Shown: in pieces, positions 49,810 through 59,729 of the stretch
Layout of the letters: every line of letters begins with the position of its first letter
How positions within the stretch are numbered: position 1 is the first letter of the stretch
Source: Drosophila miranda
Taxonomy: Eukaryota > Arthropoda > Insecta > Diptera > Drosophilidae
Reading direction: 5' to 3'
Length of the DNA stretch: 64,000 nucleotides
Assembly: GCF_003369915.1 (NCBI RefSeq)
Contig: NC_046677.1
Location: forward strand, 25,004,913-25,068,912
Translations under genes and position numbers: made by a program
The notes under the pieces: model-generated
The model's input: the letters and a program-made list of their open reading frames with translations, nothing else
Database searches by the model: none
Told to the model about the DNA's origin: nothing

Positions 49810-50489
49810 GGCTATGCAATTCCATGGCAATCCCTTTGGCAACACTGGCAGCAGCCACTGGGAGAGCAAGTTCTCGGCGGCGTCTGTGGCTGCAGCAGCA
49901 GCAGCGGCGGCAGCTGTAGCACCCGCCACCAACACCAACAACACCAACAACAACAACAGCAACAACCTTAGCAATCTCAACAATCCCTTCACGATGCACA
50001 ACCTCCTGACATCGGGCGGTGGCGGTGTCGGTGGCGGAGCGGGACCAGGCGGCAGCCTTCAATGGAATTTGACCACAAATCATTTGGTGAGTTATCATTA
50101 GAATACGACTTTGATCCTATTACGATGTCAGCTATATCTTTAATCATTTAACTTGATGTCTTTGTCTCCAGCACAATCAGCACACACTCCACCAGCAGCA
50201 GCAACAGCAGTTGCAACAGCACCAGCAGCAACATGCCCCGTCCATGCATCAGTATGATAACGGATCCAACAACAACAACAACCCCAACAACAACAATACC
50301 AATAATAACAGCAACAACACCAATAACAATAACACAAATGCGAGCAACCAACCGGATAATGGTCCAACGATCAGTAATCTACTCAGCTTCGACAGCGAGC
50401 AATTGGTTCGCATCAATTCAGAGGATCAGCAGATACTGCGCCTCAATTCGGAAGATCTGCAAATATCCAACCTATCGATATCTACGTAA
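44025..50489 (+). CDS. dl: Dorsal, isoform A (Rel/NF-kB transcription factor)
   Basis: Eight coding exons join in phase: 44025-44401, 44468-44646, 44706-45100, 45163-45241, 47761-47868, 49340-49402, 49473-50086 and 50172-50489, giving 710 residues. A 19-glutamine run (31-49) precedes the Rel homology domain (about 57-345), whose recognition loop includes [14 protein letters not shown] (323-327) matches the known phosphorylation site, and RRKRQK (349-354) is the nuclear localisation signal, present only in this isoform. The tail is Q-, A- and N-rich and activates transcription. Dorsal is the NF-kB-like factor of the Toll pathway: held in the cytoplasm by Cactus, it enters ventral nuclei to pattern the embryo and also serves immunity. 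Poly(A) signal AATAAA lies at 50504. Confidence 0.97.
45459..45512 (+). repeat. dl: In-frame 12-bp repeat in the dl-B tail
   Basis: GCATCTCCTGTG is repeated three times (one partly altered to GCAGATCCCGTG), encoding SPVA units. It sits in the least conserved part of the dl-B tail, where insertions are tolerated. Confidence 0.85.
47182..47760 (+). other. dl: dl-B 3' UTR and dl-A intron
   Basis: Sequence after the dl-B stop, intronic for dl-A. No obvious AATAAA lies in the first 350 bases, so the dl-B transcript probably extends into the intron after 47869. The acceptor for the next dl-A exon is TTTTTGTAG at 47760. Confidence 0.6.
47869..49339 (+). other. dl: dl-A intron
   Basis: AT-rich intron with GTAAGT donor and TATTTAG acceptor, 1,471 bases. 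AATAAA lies at 48506-48511 (TTTAATAAAAC), a possible poly(A) signal for dl-B transcripts. No other gene is supported. Confidence 0.7.
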
Positions 50490-50760
50490 TACCTTAAAGA
50501 ACCAATAAACAAATAAATAAAGAAGCAGAGGAGGAGGAAAATAATTAAGCATTAACCCTTATCGACCTGGTCGTCATGAAATTGATTGTTTTAGTGTTTT
50601 TAGTAATTAATTTTAAATGAAAATTGTAAAATGTGTGTTTTTTTGTAGGTTTAGTGTTCTTTTAAATATGAATAAATCAATCGTTTTAGAAGTATGAATA
50701 GCATTTCAAAATGGTCTTAACTTATTTTAACAAAATGTATGGAAAGCTTTCTAAAGGTTT
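50490..50760 (+). other. dl: dl-A 3' UTR
   Basis: AT-rich sequence after the dl-A stop, with AATAAA at 50504-50509 and more at 50512-50520 and 50670. The transcript most likely ends within this stretch. Confidence 0.6.
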
Positions 50761-51339
50761 CTTGCAATAGACTGCTTTCGGAAGAAAGGACATCCATCTC
50801 TTCACGATTTTCGCAAAAAATCATCGGCCTCATTTTCGAAGTCGAGATTTTGATGCCGTTCGACAGTATGGATCCTTACAATCCTGGGAGACTTGGTCCT
50901 GCACCGATCTGGCCCTATTTGTCTGAGATATAGCCTTCCGAAGATTTAGATGTGCATATCATTAAAATACTGGTTTTTATCTGTGGCTTATCTGGCTATA
51001 TCTGTGCTAAACTTCAGCCGATCAGGGCGTGGCATGTCTTTTCGTGACCGGGAGAGTCCTGCCAGTCGACTGCCATCGGAAAAAAGGACATCTATTTTTT
51101 CACGGTTTTCGCTGAAAATTAATTTGCCAAAAATCGGCCTCATTTTCGATGTCGAGATTTTGATGGTCAGAGCGCGGTATGTCTGTCCGTGATCGGGAGA
51201 GTCCTGGCAGTCGACTGCCATCGGAAAAAAGGACATCCATTTTTTCACGATTTTCGCAAAAAATCATCATTAAATTTGACAAAAATCGGCCACATTTTCG
51301 AAGTCGAAGAAAATAATATATTTTTGATCGGAGAAAATG
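50761..51339. repeat. Tandem ~145-bp repeats left of the segmental duplication
   Basis: Three diverged copies of a unit of about 145 bases carry GACTGCCATCGGAAAAAAGG, then CACGATTTTCGCAAAAAATC and CGGCC-CATTTTCGA-GTCGA. Copies begin near 50768, 51066 and 51211, with the space between the first two fitting one more degraded unit. It is AT/GA-rich and non-coding, like a minisatellite or the remnant of an unidentified repeat. It stops exactly where the duplicated unit starts. Confidence 0.7.
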
Positions 51340-51964
51340 TCCTCGGCCCTTAATAAGGACTCCATCAAATCAGGTAAAAAAAATCCTTGATCCTTGCTCC
51401 TTGATGCGGAATGCCTTATATCAAGGAAGCTTTTTCGATCACCGGAAGCCATCGAACGTCCCGATCGGACAAGAAATGTCGGACTTATGCCGTAGACAAA
51501 AAATTACAAGAACATCCTGTTATTACAACGACAACTACTTTCCATTTTGGGGCACTCAAAACCGAGATTTTTCGATTTTTAGATCTGTGATACCAGGCGA
51601 ACAGAAATCCGCAGAACGCCGCTAGTTTTTAAAATTTCTTTTCATTCTTTTTCAGTTTGCGGTTTGGGTCCCGGTCGATAGAGCTGGAGGGAATACAAAA
51701 ATAAAAGAGGAAGAACCAAGAAAAATTAGCCAATGGAAAATTGTTATTCAAATGTGCAATGAACCTTAGTAGTATCCAAACTCATTTCGATGGTTATTTC
51801 TGTATGTTAAATTATTAAAAAACCATATAATGAGTGATATCGCACATATCTGGGAAGGTAATTTGGATCCAAATGGTTGGAAAGCGCGGCGGCTTTCCAC
51901 TTTGTTTAAAGCGCTGCTCTGTGATACAATTGAATCAGTGGCCGAATCGGAGTCGGAAGTTGCA

Positions 51965-52716
51965 ATGAATCCAGTATACATGCGGATTGTGTGTTCCATT
52001 GTTTTAATATTACTGTTCGACATCGATGCGGTAAGTATATCTTTTTCTGTAAGAATGGGACGACCAGAGACTAATGTAGGAGGATTAATATAAAGGTCGA
52101 CAGCCGGCTGGAGTTTACAAATATAAAATGCACCGCCCTGGATAGAAAATTCGTAGACTTCGAAGAGTGCTATCTGAAAGCCGCGAATCGAACCTATAAA
52201 TACATTTCAATCAATGCTGTTCTTCACCAGAAACCAGTTACCCAATTTAAGGTATGGAAAATACATAGCCCAAAACATTTTCAGAGGGCTAACCTCCATG
52301 AACCATGAACGTAACTTTTTATTTAAGGTAAACTTTGCACTGTATAAACGCTCCAATGGCCTGCAACCGATCAACTATAACACGACTATGGACGGCTGTA
52401 AGGTATTCGACAACGAGAAGAATCCGGTGAATACATTTCTATTTGGCTTGTTCAAGACGTACTCCAACATCAACCATACGTGTCCCTACAATGCAAGTAT
52501 CTTATGATATATACTATAGGATTTTGCCCCTTAATAATTTGTTTTTGTTTGTGCTTGCAGCATGATCTAATTGTGGAGAAGCTACCCACCACTTTCGTAC
52601 TGCAACAGTTCTCAACGTTTTTGCCCTTTCCCAGTGGGGACTATGTCTTCTCCAGCAATTGGATCGTCAACGGGGGTAATCGGGCCAATGTCAGGGTCCA
52701 TGCTACCCTAGATTAA
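51965..52716 (+). CDS. Secreted DUF1091-family protein, copy 1
   Basis: Exons 51965-52030, 52096-52251, 52328-52492 and 52561-52716 join in phase to give 180 residues. Residues 1-22 (MNPVYMRIVCSIVLILLFDI) form a signal peptide; an upstream ATG at 51830 would add 45 residues and bury it. The rest matches the DUF1091 (DM8) family, large in Drosophila, with conserved cysteines and CPYNHD after the domain core. The third intron begins GC (GCAAGT), a GC-AG intron placed where the family's YN-HD boundary lies. The family is thought to have a secreted, ML/MD-2-like fold; the ligand is unknown. A poly(A) signal lies at 52747. It is convergent with coiled-coil gene C. Confidence 0.88.
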
Positions 52717-52937
52717 TTCATTTCAACTCCGATTCTATCAAATTATAATAAATATATGGCATAAAATGACTGCAGAATAGACTATTTGGTTATTTATTAA
52801 GCAAAGTTCAAGTAAATGGTTCCATTTATTGTTCAACATAATATATTAATTTAAACGGCAACTTCAACCAAAGAAGATAAATCAAACAACAAACCAGGAA
52901 CGAAATACATAACTGATAACTATTAAGTTAATAAATC

Positions 52938-54790
52938 TTAATTGAAACTCTCCTGCTGAATTTCTTTCGATTCAATCAGCTTCTTTAGGGACATACCATC
53001 CAGACTATCAGTATCATTCCCCTCGCCATAAAGCTTCGCAAAAATGAGATCCTTGATCATTCTGATTGCCTGTGAAATGGAAGGTGTCGGCGGCGGAATG
53101 CCGTAGCCGGGGAGCACATAGTCGGCCACAAAGTGCAGCATGCGGTAGGTAGCATGCTTGTAGGTCTCTCTCTGGATGAGGCACTGGCGGATACGCTGCC
53201 CCATGGTGGGGGCCAGGCAGCTCTGTAGCAAGGCCACCTGCTCCTCCATCTGCTGAGCAGATCGCTCCACCTGCTTGGTGTGATCCAGGAGTTTGCTGGT
53301 GGAGCAGTTGAGAGATTTATGTATTATGGAGGGTAATACTACTTTGATCTCTTACTTGTACTTCTCCTCAGAGCTGAGTTTGATCTTCTCTGTTATCTCC
53401 ATTTCATTACGTATTTCCTTGATGTTCTTCATCGAGGCTTCTAACTCGATCTCGCCCAGTTTTAGCTTGATATGCTGCTCCTGTTGGATGCCCAAGCTCA
53501 CCTGATAATCGCGCTGAAGTTGGGCAATCTGCTTCAGATGTTCCCCCTGGTCGGCTTTGGCGCGAAAGAGCTCGCTGTTCAAAGACTGTTGCATCTCGTG
53601 GCGGTTCTCAATCTCCTGATCCCTCAGTTTTATCTCATCGGCGAGCTTCTGCTTCTCGCCATTGATCTTCTCCAGCTTCAAATTGAGCTCCTCGTAGGAG
53701 AGCTTAATATCGGCTGATTCGAGATACGATAGACGCAGCTGCTCGGTGAGGGTGGCATTGCGACGCTGCTCCACTGAGAACAGAGAGGTGTACAGGTGCA
53801 ACTGATTGCGAGTTTTCAGTACCTGGAGAATAGGGATACAAGGGATACATTATAACAAATCAAGGGTAATATTTCTTTCCCCAAGAATTGACATAAAACA
53901 TAAAGCTCCTTGACATTTCGTCAAACTATATTTATGTCAAAAATCACTTAAATTCTAGCAAATTCCCAATCAATGCCCTGAACTACTCTACTCACCATCT
54001 TCTTTTGGTCCTCCAACTGCTCTGTGATATGACGGACTTCCGCACGCCGCTTGCGCCAGGCGTGCAGCATAATCGCATTTAAGATCTTCAGGCTGGCCAA
54101 GCGTGCATCCTGATCGGGGCTGACGATGAAGGTCATCCGTCCCTTGACGGAGGCCTCATACATCTGGGACGCATCCTGCATTAGCATCTTGGACATTTTC
54201 GCATCCAGTCCAGCTACAGCCCCCACTGTCTGCTCATCCTTGCAGGGGACATGGGCCACCACCTGATAGTTGCCTGAGCGACGGGCCTCCTTGAAGTCCA
54301 TTTGGGAGACGGACTTGCGGGCCTGGTAGTTGATCATGGCCGCCGTCTGCTGGCGCTTCAGCGTTAGATATGGAGTCGTCGTCAGACTTAAGGACTCCTT
54401 GGGCAGCGTCACGATCTTTGGCACTACCTTGCAGTTGCGCTGACCCTCCGACCGGGGAACAGCGATGGTGGTCACCGATGTGTCCGACGACGAGGGTGTC
54501 AGCAGCCCAGCCGGTGGAGTCTTCTCCAGCAGCCGCTTCTGCCCGATGTTCTTCTTGTCGAAGGAGCTAAGGATGGCAGGCATTCGGCATCCATCTTTTG
54601 TCGTGGATCTCTGCACTCACCCATTAGTGGTCGTCTTCTTCGGACCGATCTGCGAGAAGCTACGTCGCTTTTGCACTGATCCCGGAATCAGGGTCTTGGT
54701 GTACGGGGCCCTGGGCGTGATGAGGGTCCTGGGTCCGTTGGCCGGGCCATTCGATAGGGTTTGACGAATACGTGGACTTTTGGGCTTCAT
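52938..54790 (-). CDS. Coiled-coil protein C, copy 1, 4 exons (521 residues)
   Basis: Exons 54790-54621, 54566-53996, 53822-53356 and 53295-52938 join in phase. Residues 1-200 are basic and disordered (MKPKSPRIRQTLS..., TPRAP, SPDQDAR). Then comes the motif ILNAIMLHAWRKRRAEVRH, shared with coiled-coil genes A and B, then a long heptad-rich region (about 250-400: LKLEKINGEKQKLADEIKL). The end has a short helical domain (LPGYGIPPPTPSISQAIRMI) and KLIESKEIQQESFN. The shared motif, the four-exon plan and the coiled coils suggest one family, with C the larger, older type and A and B shortened relatives. Function is unknown; a structural or cytoskeletal role is only inference. Confidence 0.85.
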
Positions 54791-55515
54791 GGTTACTGGC
54801 GACTAAACTCTTCAAAAATCTTTTTGAACTCGAAATGGAACACAACAAATGCTAACAATTTTTCTTATATTTTTGGGTTTTTTTTTTTTTGTTTCAAGAG
54901 AGAACGTCACAACAGAACAGCACTAGAAAGAATGAGACTTATATGACTGAGATTTCAGTTAGAACTGTATAAACTAAAGGCAGGACCTACTGAGATATGC
55001 TTCATTGGGGTTTATTTTTGGCTAAAATGGATTTGACAGGAAAAACTCTGTTAAAGGAACGAAGACAATCAATGCTGGTTAAGATCGGGAAAAGCAATTC
55101 TCAGGATTCTTTCCCCGAGACCCCGAGTTACGCCTGTGTGTTTCGAACTGAATAATTTTGAAGCACTTTTGAACCATCAGACGATGCACCGAGTGAAAGT
55201 CGGCAGCTCTCTCTTTGTAATTTCTTTGGTTGGGAAAATGCAGAATGAATATCCACTGAGAAAACGAAAACTTCATCCCAGAGGAAGAGCACTGTTTGTA
55301 GAGCAATTGTGCCCCACCCAATTCACGGGCACAATAAGTTCCTATCATGACTATTCATAGGTCTATAGGGTGTATAGAAGCAAAAATAAACATATGCACA
55401 GTACCTATGGTATACATTGTATCACGGAATGAATATGCAGTGAAGCATTAGCATGGGACTTCCATGTAAAGTCAGTTTAGTTGGGATTTGGCAGTACACG
55501 AATCAAGTTGAAAAC
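54791..55515. other. Region between coiled-coil gene C and the fibrinogen-domain gene
   Basis: Shared upstream region of two divergent genes, copy 1. It contains a T-run near 54879-54893 and no supported exon. A 74-codon plus frame at 55136-55360 is kept in both copies only because they are almost identical, so it gives no independent support. Confidence 0.5.
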
Positions 55516-56571
55516 ATGAGGCACTCGGGCTTTGTGCTGATCATTTTGTATCTTTTTCACCAAGGGATACCCTCACTCGCCAGAGGATACCAGGAACAAC
55601 ATTTGGCGCATTATGCTAGCATCGCGGAGCAGTGCAATGGATATTGTTTCTCAGTTCTCCAGTCCTTCCTCGATCATTTTACCTAGTTGAAAATGGCAGG
55701 TGATGCCAATAATGAAATGAAAAACGAAATTCACTCATTGAAGGCCACCGTCAACAATTTGCAGAGCCAGTTACTAAATGGTGTCGAGCAAATGACGGGC
55801 CTCAAAGAGCAGGTGAAGGAGATTTCTGCAATGAAAGCTCATCAAACGGCGGAGAGTGTCACGAAACATGTCCCAATGGTCCCTCAAGTGGCATTTTCCA
55901 GATAAAGATTGAGGCAATAAAGGAGCCGTTCCAAGTTCCCTGCGTGCCTTTTTCGTCTGGCTGGATGGTCATTCAAAGGCGCATCGAAGGAAGTACGGAC
56001 TTTAATCGCACCTGAAACGACTACAAACTAGGCTTCGGAAACCTCCGAGATAACTTTTTCCTGGGACTCGAAAAAATCCATCTAATGACCAAAAACCAAA
56101 ACCACGAGCTGTTCATCTAACTTCAAGATATTGCTCATTACACGGATTTTAAAATAGGGAACGAAAAGGAAGCCTACAAGCTGAAATCAGTGGGAAAATA
56201 TTCTGGAACAGCCGGAGATTCACTAACTGAACATCACTTGAATATGAAGTTTTCCACATTGGATCGGGATAATGACATTGATGAGGATCGATATTGTGCT
56301 GATGTTCTGGGAGGTGGTTGGTGGTTTCGCGATTGCGCACAAAGGTAAACCTTAATTTTCCAAAACTTATGGTGTTATTATAATTATTTCGAGTATATCA
56401 TTTTAATTCTCTCATTATAACAGTTCCCTCAACGGAAAATATTATGCAGATGGTAAAAGTGCACCAAGTAAACGTGACGGAATTCTTTGGGGTAGTTGGC
56501 AGCACTATGACTACACTAACTCGCTTACACGTACCCAAATGATGATAGGGCCAACATCCTATCATAGTTAA
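55516..56571 (+). pseudogene. Fibrinogen-domain (FReD) secreted protein gene, broken, copy 1
   Basis: The start MRHSGFVLIILYLFHQGIPS looks like a signal peptide (a longer frame starts at 55453). A coiled-coil segment follows (MKNEIHSLKATVNNLQ), then a fibrinogen-related domain: GWMVIQRRIEGSTDFNR, the calcium-loop region DRDNDIDEDRYC, GGGWWFRDCAQSSLNGKYY. An intron is placed at 56345-56425 and the end is PTSYHS. Breaks shared with copy 2: TGA where RTWNDY expects W, TAA in FIQLQD, and a frame shift after AFSR. A TAG at 55684-55686 is private to this copy. FReD proteins in flies bind sugars or act in immunity, but this one is not functional as read. Confidence 0.8.
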
Positions 56572-58130
56572 ATCAATGTTGAAACACAATTTTAGCCAGT
56601 TTTTAAAAAATCCCTTCTTAAAATACCCTTAGTCGCAGTCGAAACGTTAGCAAAAACGAAAACTGACGAATGCTTTCTGCAAATTTTGTTCCTAAAAGCG
56701 TTTGATTTTTTTAATTTGAATTTTTTTATTAATAAAATTAAATTGGAGATATGACTAAGACTTTTACTTAAATTTTTTAATCGCAAGAAAATTACTTAAC
56801 AATATCGTTTTCTTTTGAGAAACATACGATACAGGCGAGCATTCTACCACTGAACCACCGATGCTGTGTTGATTTTCGGGATTAAATATTTAAATATAAG
56901 GAAATATAAAGAATATTTATTAATCTTAATTCGATATGTTCTATTTCTGTGTTCTATTTTCTATACCACATTTTTAACCTGGCACTCCATTCATTGGGTA
57001 GAATTCTTAAATTCCAAAAACGATAAGCAACTTGATTGGACTATCAAGTCGTAAAAAACCTTTCCAGTTCCATCAATGGGAACGGCTTAAACGTAAAAGT
57101 ATTGTATTTAGAAATTGGTTCCCAATGCTAAAATTACAGAGACCTTCCCTATCAGCGCGAAAAGTAGATGATGTATATAATGAACACAAAACTTAAGACC
57201 TACATGAACCTATGGTACTTTATATGGTTTCACAGTAACCGAATATTTTTTAAGATACGATAGTTTAATTAGTTAAGGAATTTGAATCCCTTGAGGAATA
57301 AATAAAATAATTTCAATTCAAGAAGAACCTTGATATTGAATCTAAAACAAAAATATTTAAGGAAAAATGTTCTCTAGAGTTGATTGATTAAAATCAATTT
57401 TTGTATGGAATCTCTTCAATTGACACATGACAAATTTGGATCCGCAAAATGAAAGAACATTAAGTTCAAAGCAACAGTCACATCCTGCGGACAACGGCAC
57501 CCATAGACACCCCACACCACACGCCCCCCAATCAGACCCCACATCCGGTTGAGTTCTCACACATACTCGAAGTAGCTCGAATCGGTTGCGGCATCCGCTT
57601 GGTTTTTTGTGATACTCTCAGATTTGGGGGCATAAAAGCTTCGTTCTACTGTTTTCAATAAACATAAATGAGTAATACCGATATAGTTATAATTTATACA
57701 ACCTATTTCTGGTTCGAAAGGGATACACACTACTATACGGAGTATATGCTCCTCGTATATTATACAGTTTCAAATAACTTAGCCATGGAGAGGTGGCATA
57801 ACTTTAAGGGCATCTAAATTTCGACGCGTCTAAAGTACCTTTAATGCTTTTGTGGTCCATTTTGCTGGGGGCTATAGCCCAGACACGAAACTTTTTCCGC
57901 TAGATTGGGCGCCAACTGGCTATTCGAATCGGGTACTCAACTGAGGTGGAAAATCTGCGAATTCACCACGGCAGCGAAAACGTACCGTTTGAGAGTGCGC
58001 AGGCAGCGAAAGCTTTCTTTCAGACTGCCTCGTCCCCACGTCTCTAGGACAACTATTGTGCCTGTGGTTGGGTGGTGGGGCGAGGGGGCTAACGGCACTC
58101 CGTGTGGCGGCCAAGACAGTGTTGGCTTCA
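56572..58130. other. Non-coding end of duplicated unit, copy 1
   Basis: AT-rich non-coding DNA from the broken fibrinogen-domain gene to the duplication junction. It holds the tRNA-Gly half (56832-56864). The last 250 bases (57,900-58,130) are GC-richer and differ from the left flank of the unit. No coding exon is supported. Confidence 0.55.
56832..56864 (-). tRNA. 5' half of tRNA-Gly, pseudogene, copy 1
   Basis: On the minus strand 33 bases read as the 5' half of tRNA-Gly(GCC): acceptor strand GCATCGG, D arm with GGTTCAGTGGTAGAAT, and the 5' arm of the anticodon stem (CTCGCCTG). One position differs from the usual Drosophila sequence (GCTCGCC for TCTCGCC). Homology stops exactly in the anticodon loop. 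It cannot fold as a tRNA. Confidence 0.8.
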
Positions 58131-58756
58131 TCCTCGGCCCTAAATAAGGACTCCATCAAATCAGGTAAAAAAAATCCTTGATCCTTGCTCCTTGATGCGG
58201 AATGCCTTATATCAAGGAAGCTTTTTCGATCACCGGAAGCCATCGAACGTCCCGATCGGACAAGAAATTTCGGACTTATGCCATAGACAAAAAATTACAA
58301 GAACATCCTGTTATTACAACGACAACTACTTTCCATTTTGGGGCACTCAAAACCGAGATTTTTCGATTTTTAGATCTGTGATACCAGGCGAACAGAAATC
58401 AGCAGAACGCCGCTAGTTTTTTAAAATTTCTTTTCATTCTTTTTCAGTTTGCGGTTTGGGTCCCGGTCGATAGAGCTGGAGGGAATACAAAAATAAAAGA
58501 GGAAGAACCAAGAAAAATTAGCCAATGGAAAATTGTTATTCAAATGTGCAATGAACCTTAGTAGTATCCAAACTCATTTCGATGGTTATTTCTGTATGTT
58601 AAATTATTAAAAAACCATATAATGAGTGATATCGCACATATCTGGGAAGGTAATTTGGATCCAATGGGTTGGAAAGCGCGGCGGCTTTCCACTTTGTTTA
58701 AAGCGCTGCTCTGTGATACAATTGAATCAGTGGCCGAATCGGAGTCGGAAGTTGCA

Positions 58757-59508
58757 ATGAATCCAGTGTACATGCGGATTGTGTGTTCCATTGTTTTATT
58801 ATTACTGTTCGACATCGATGCGGTAAGTATATCTTTTTCTGTAAGAATGGGACGACCAGAGACTAATGTAGGAGGATTAATATAAAGGTCGACAGCCGGC
58901 TGGAGTTTACAAATATAAAATGCACCGCCCTGGATAGAAAATTCGTAGACTTCGAAGAGTGCTATCTGAAAGCCGCGAATCGAACCTATAAATACATTTC
59001 AATCAATGCTGTTCTTCACCAGAAACCAGTTACCCAATTTAAGGTATGGAAAATACATAGCCCAAAACATTTTCAGAGGGCTAACCTCCATGAACCATGA
59101 ACGTAACTTTTTATTTAAGGTAAACTTTGCACTGTATAAACGCTCCAATGGCCTGCAACCGATCAACTATAACACGACTATGGACGGCTGTAAGGTATTC
59201 GACAACGAGAAGAATCCGGTGAATACATTTCTATTTGGCTTGTTCAAGACGTACTCCAACATCAACCATACGTGTCCCTACAATGCAAGTATCTTATGAT
59301 ATATACTATAGGATTTTGCCCCTTAATAATTTGTTTTTGTTTGTGCTTGCAGCATGATCTAATTGTGGAGAAGCTACCCACCACTTTCGTACTGCAACAG
59401 TTCTCAACGTTTTTGCCCTTTCCCAGTGGGGACTATGTCTTCTCCAGCAATTGGATCGTCAACGGGGGTAATCGGGCCAATGTCAGGGTCCATGCTACCC
59501 TAGATTAA
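58757..59508 (+). CDS. Secreted DUF1091-family protein, copy 2
   Basis: Same exon plan as copy 1: 58757-58822, 58888-59043, 59120-59284 and 59353-59508, giving 180 residues, with the same GC-AG third intron. Within the CDS only one amino-acid change is seen (VLILL to VLLLL in the signal peptide) plus one synonymous change. It is therefore intact and nearly identical to copy 1, and both copies are probably expressed. Confidence 0.88.
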
Positions 59509-59729
59509 TTCATTTCAACTCCGATTCTATCAAATTATAATAAATATATGGCATAAAATGACTGCAGAATAGACTATTTGGTTATTTATTAAGCAAAGTT
59601 CAAGTAAATGGTTCCATTTATTGTTCAACATAATATATTAATTTAAACGGCAACTTCAACCAAAGAAGATAAATCAAACAACAAACCAGGAACGAAATAC
59701 ATAACTGATAACTATTAAGTTAATAAATC

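Larger units (their letters stand above)
51340..58130. repeat. Segmental tandem duplication, copy 1
   Basis: This 6,791-bp unit is followed directly, in the same orientation, by a second copy. Offsets between matching points are 6,791-6,793 throughout, with only single-base indels. Both copies start with TCCTCGGCCCT. The left flank of copy 1 (repeat DNA ending GAGAAAATG) differs from the junction sequence (GTTGGCTTCA). It carries the DUF1091 gene, coiled-coil gene C, a broken fibrinogen-domain gene and a tRNA-Gly half. Confidence 0.97.

Noticed and set aside
49589-50098. 169-codon minus frame rich in leucine
   Set aside because: Antisense shadow of CAG/CAA repeats in the dorsal activation tail.
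51401-51625. 74-codon frame at the start of each duplicated unit (also 58192-58416)
   Set aside because: Conservation reflects only the recent duplication; no splice or family support.
57905-58243. 80- and 107-codon frames across the duplication junction
   Set aside because: They span the join of two unrelated sequences, so they cannot be an old gene.
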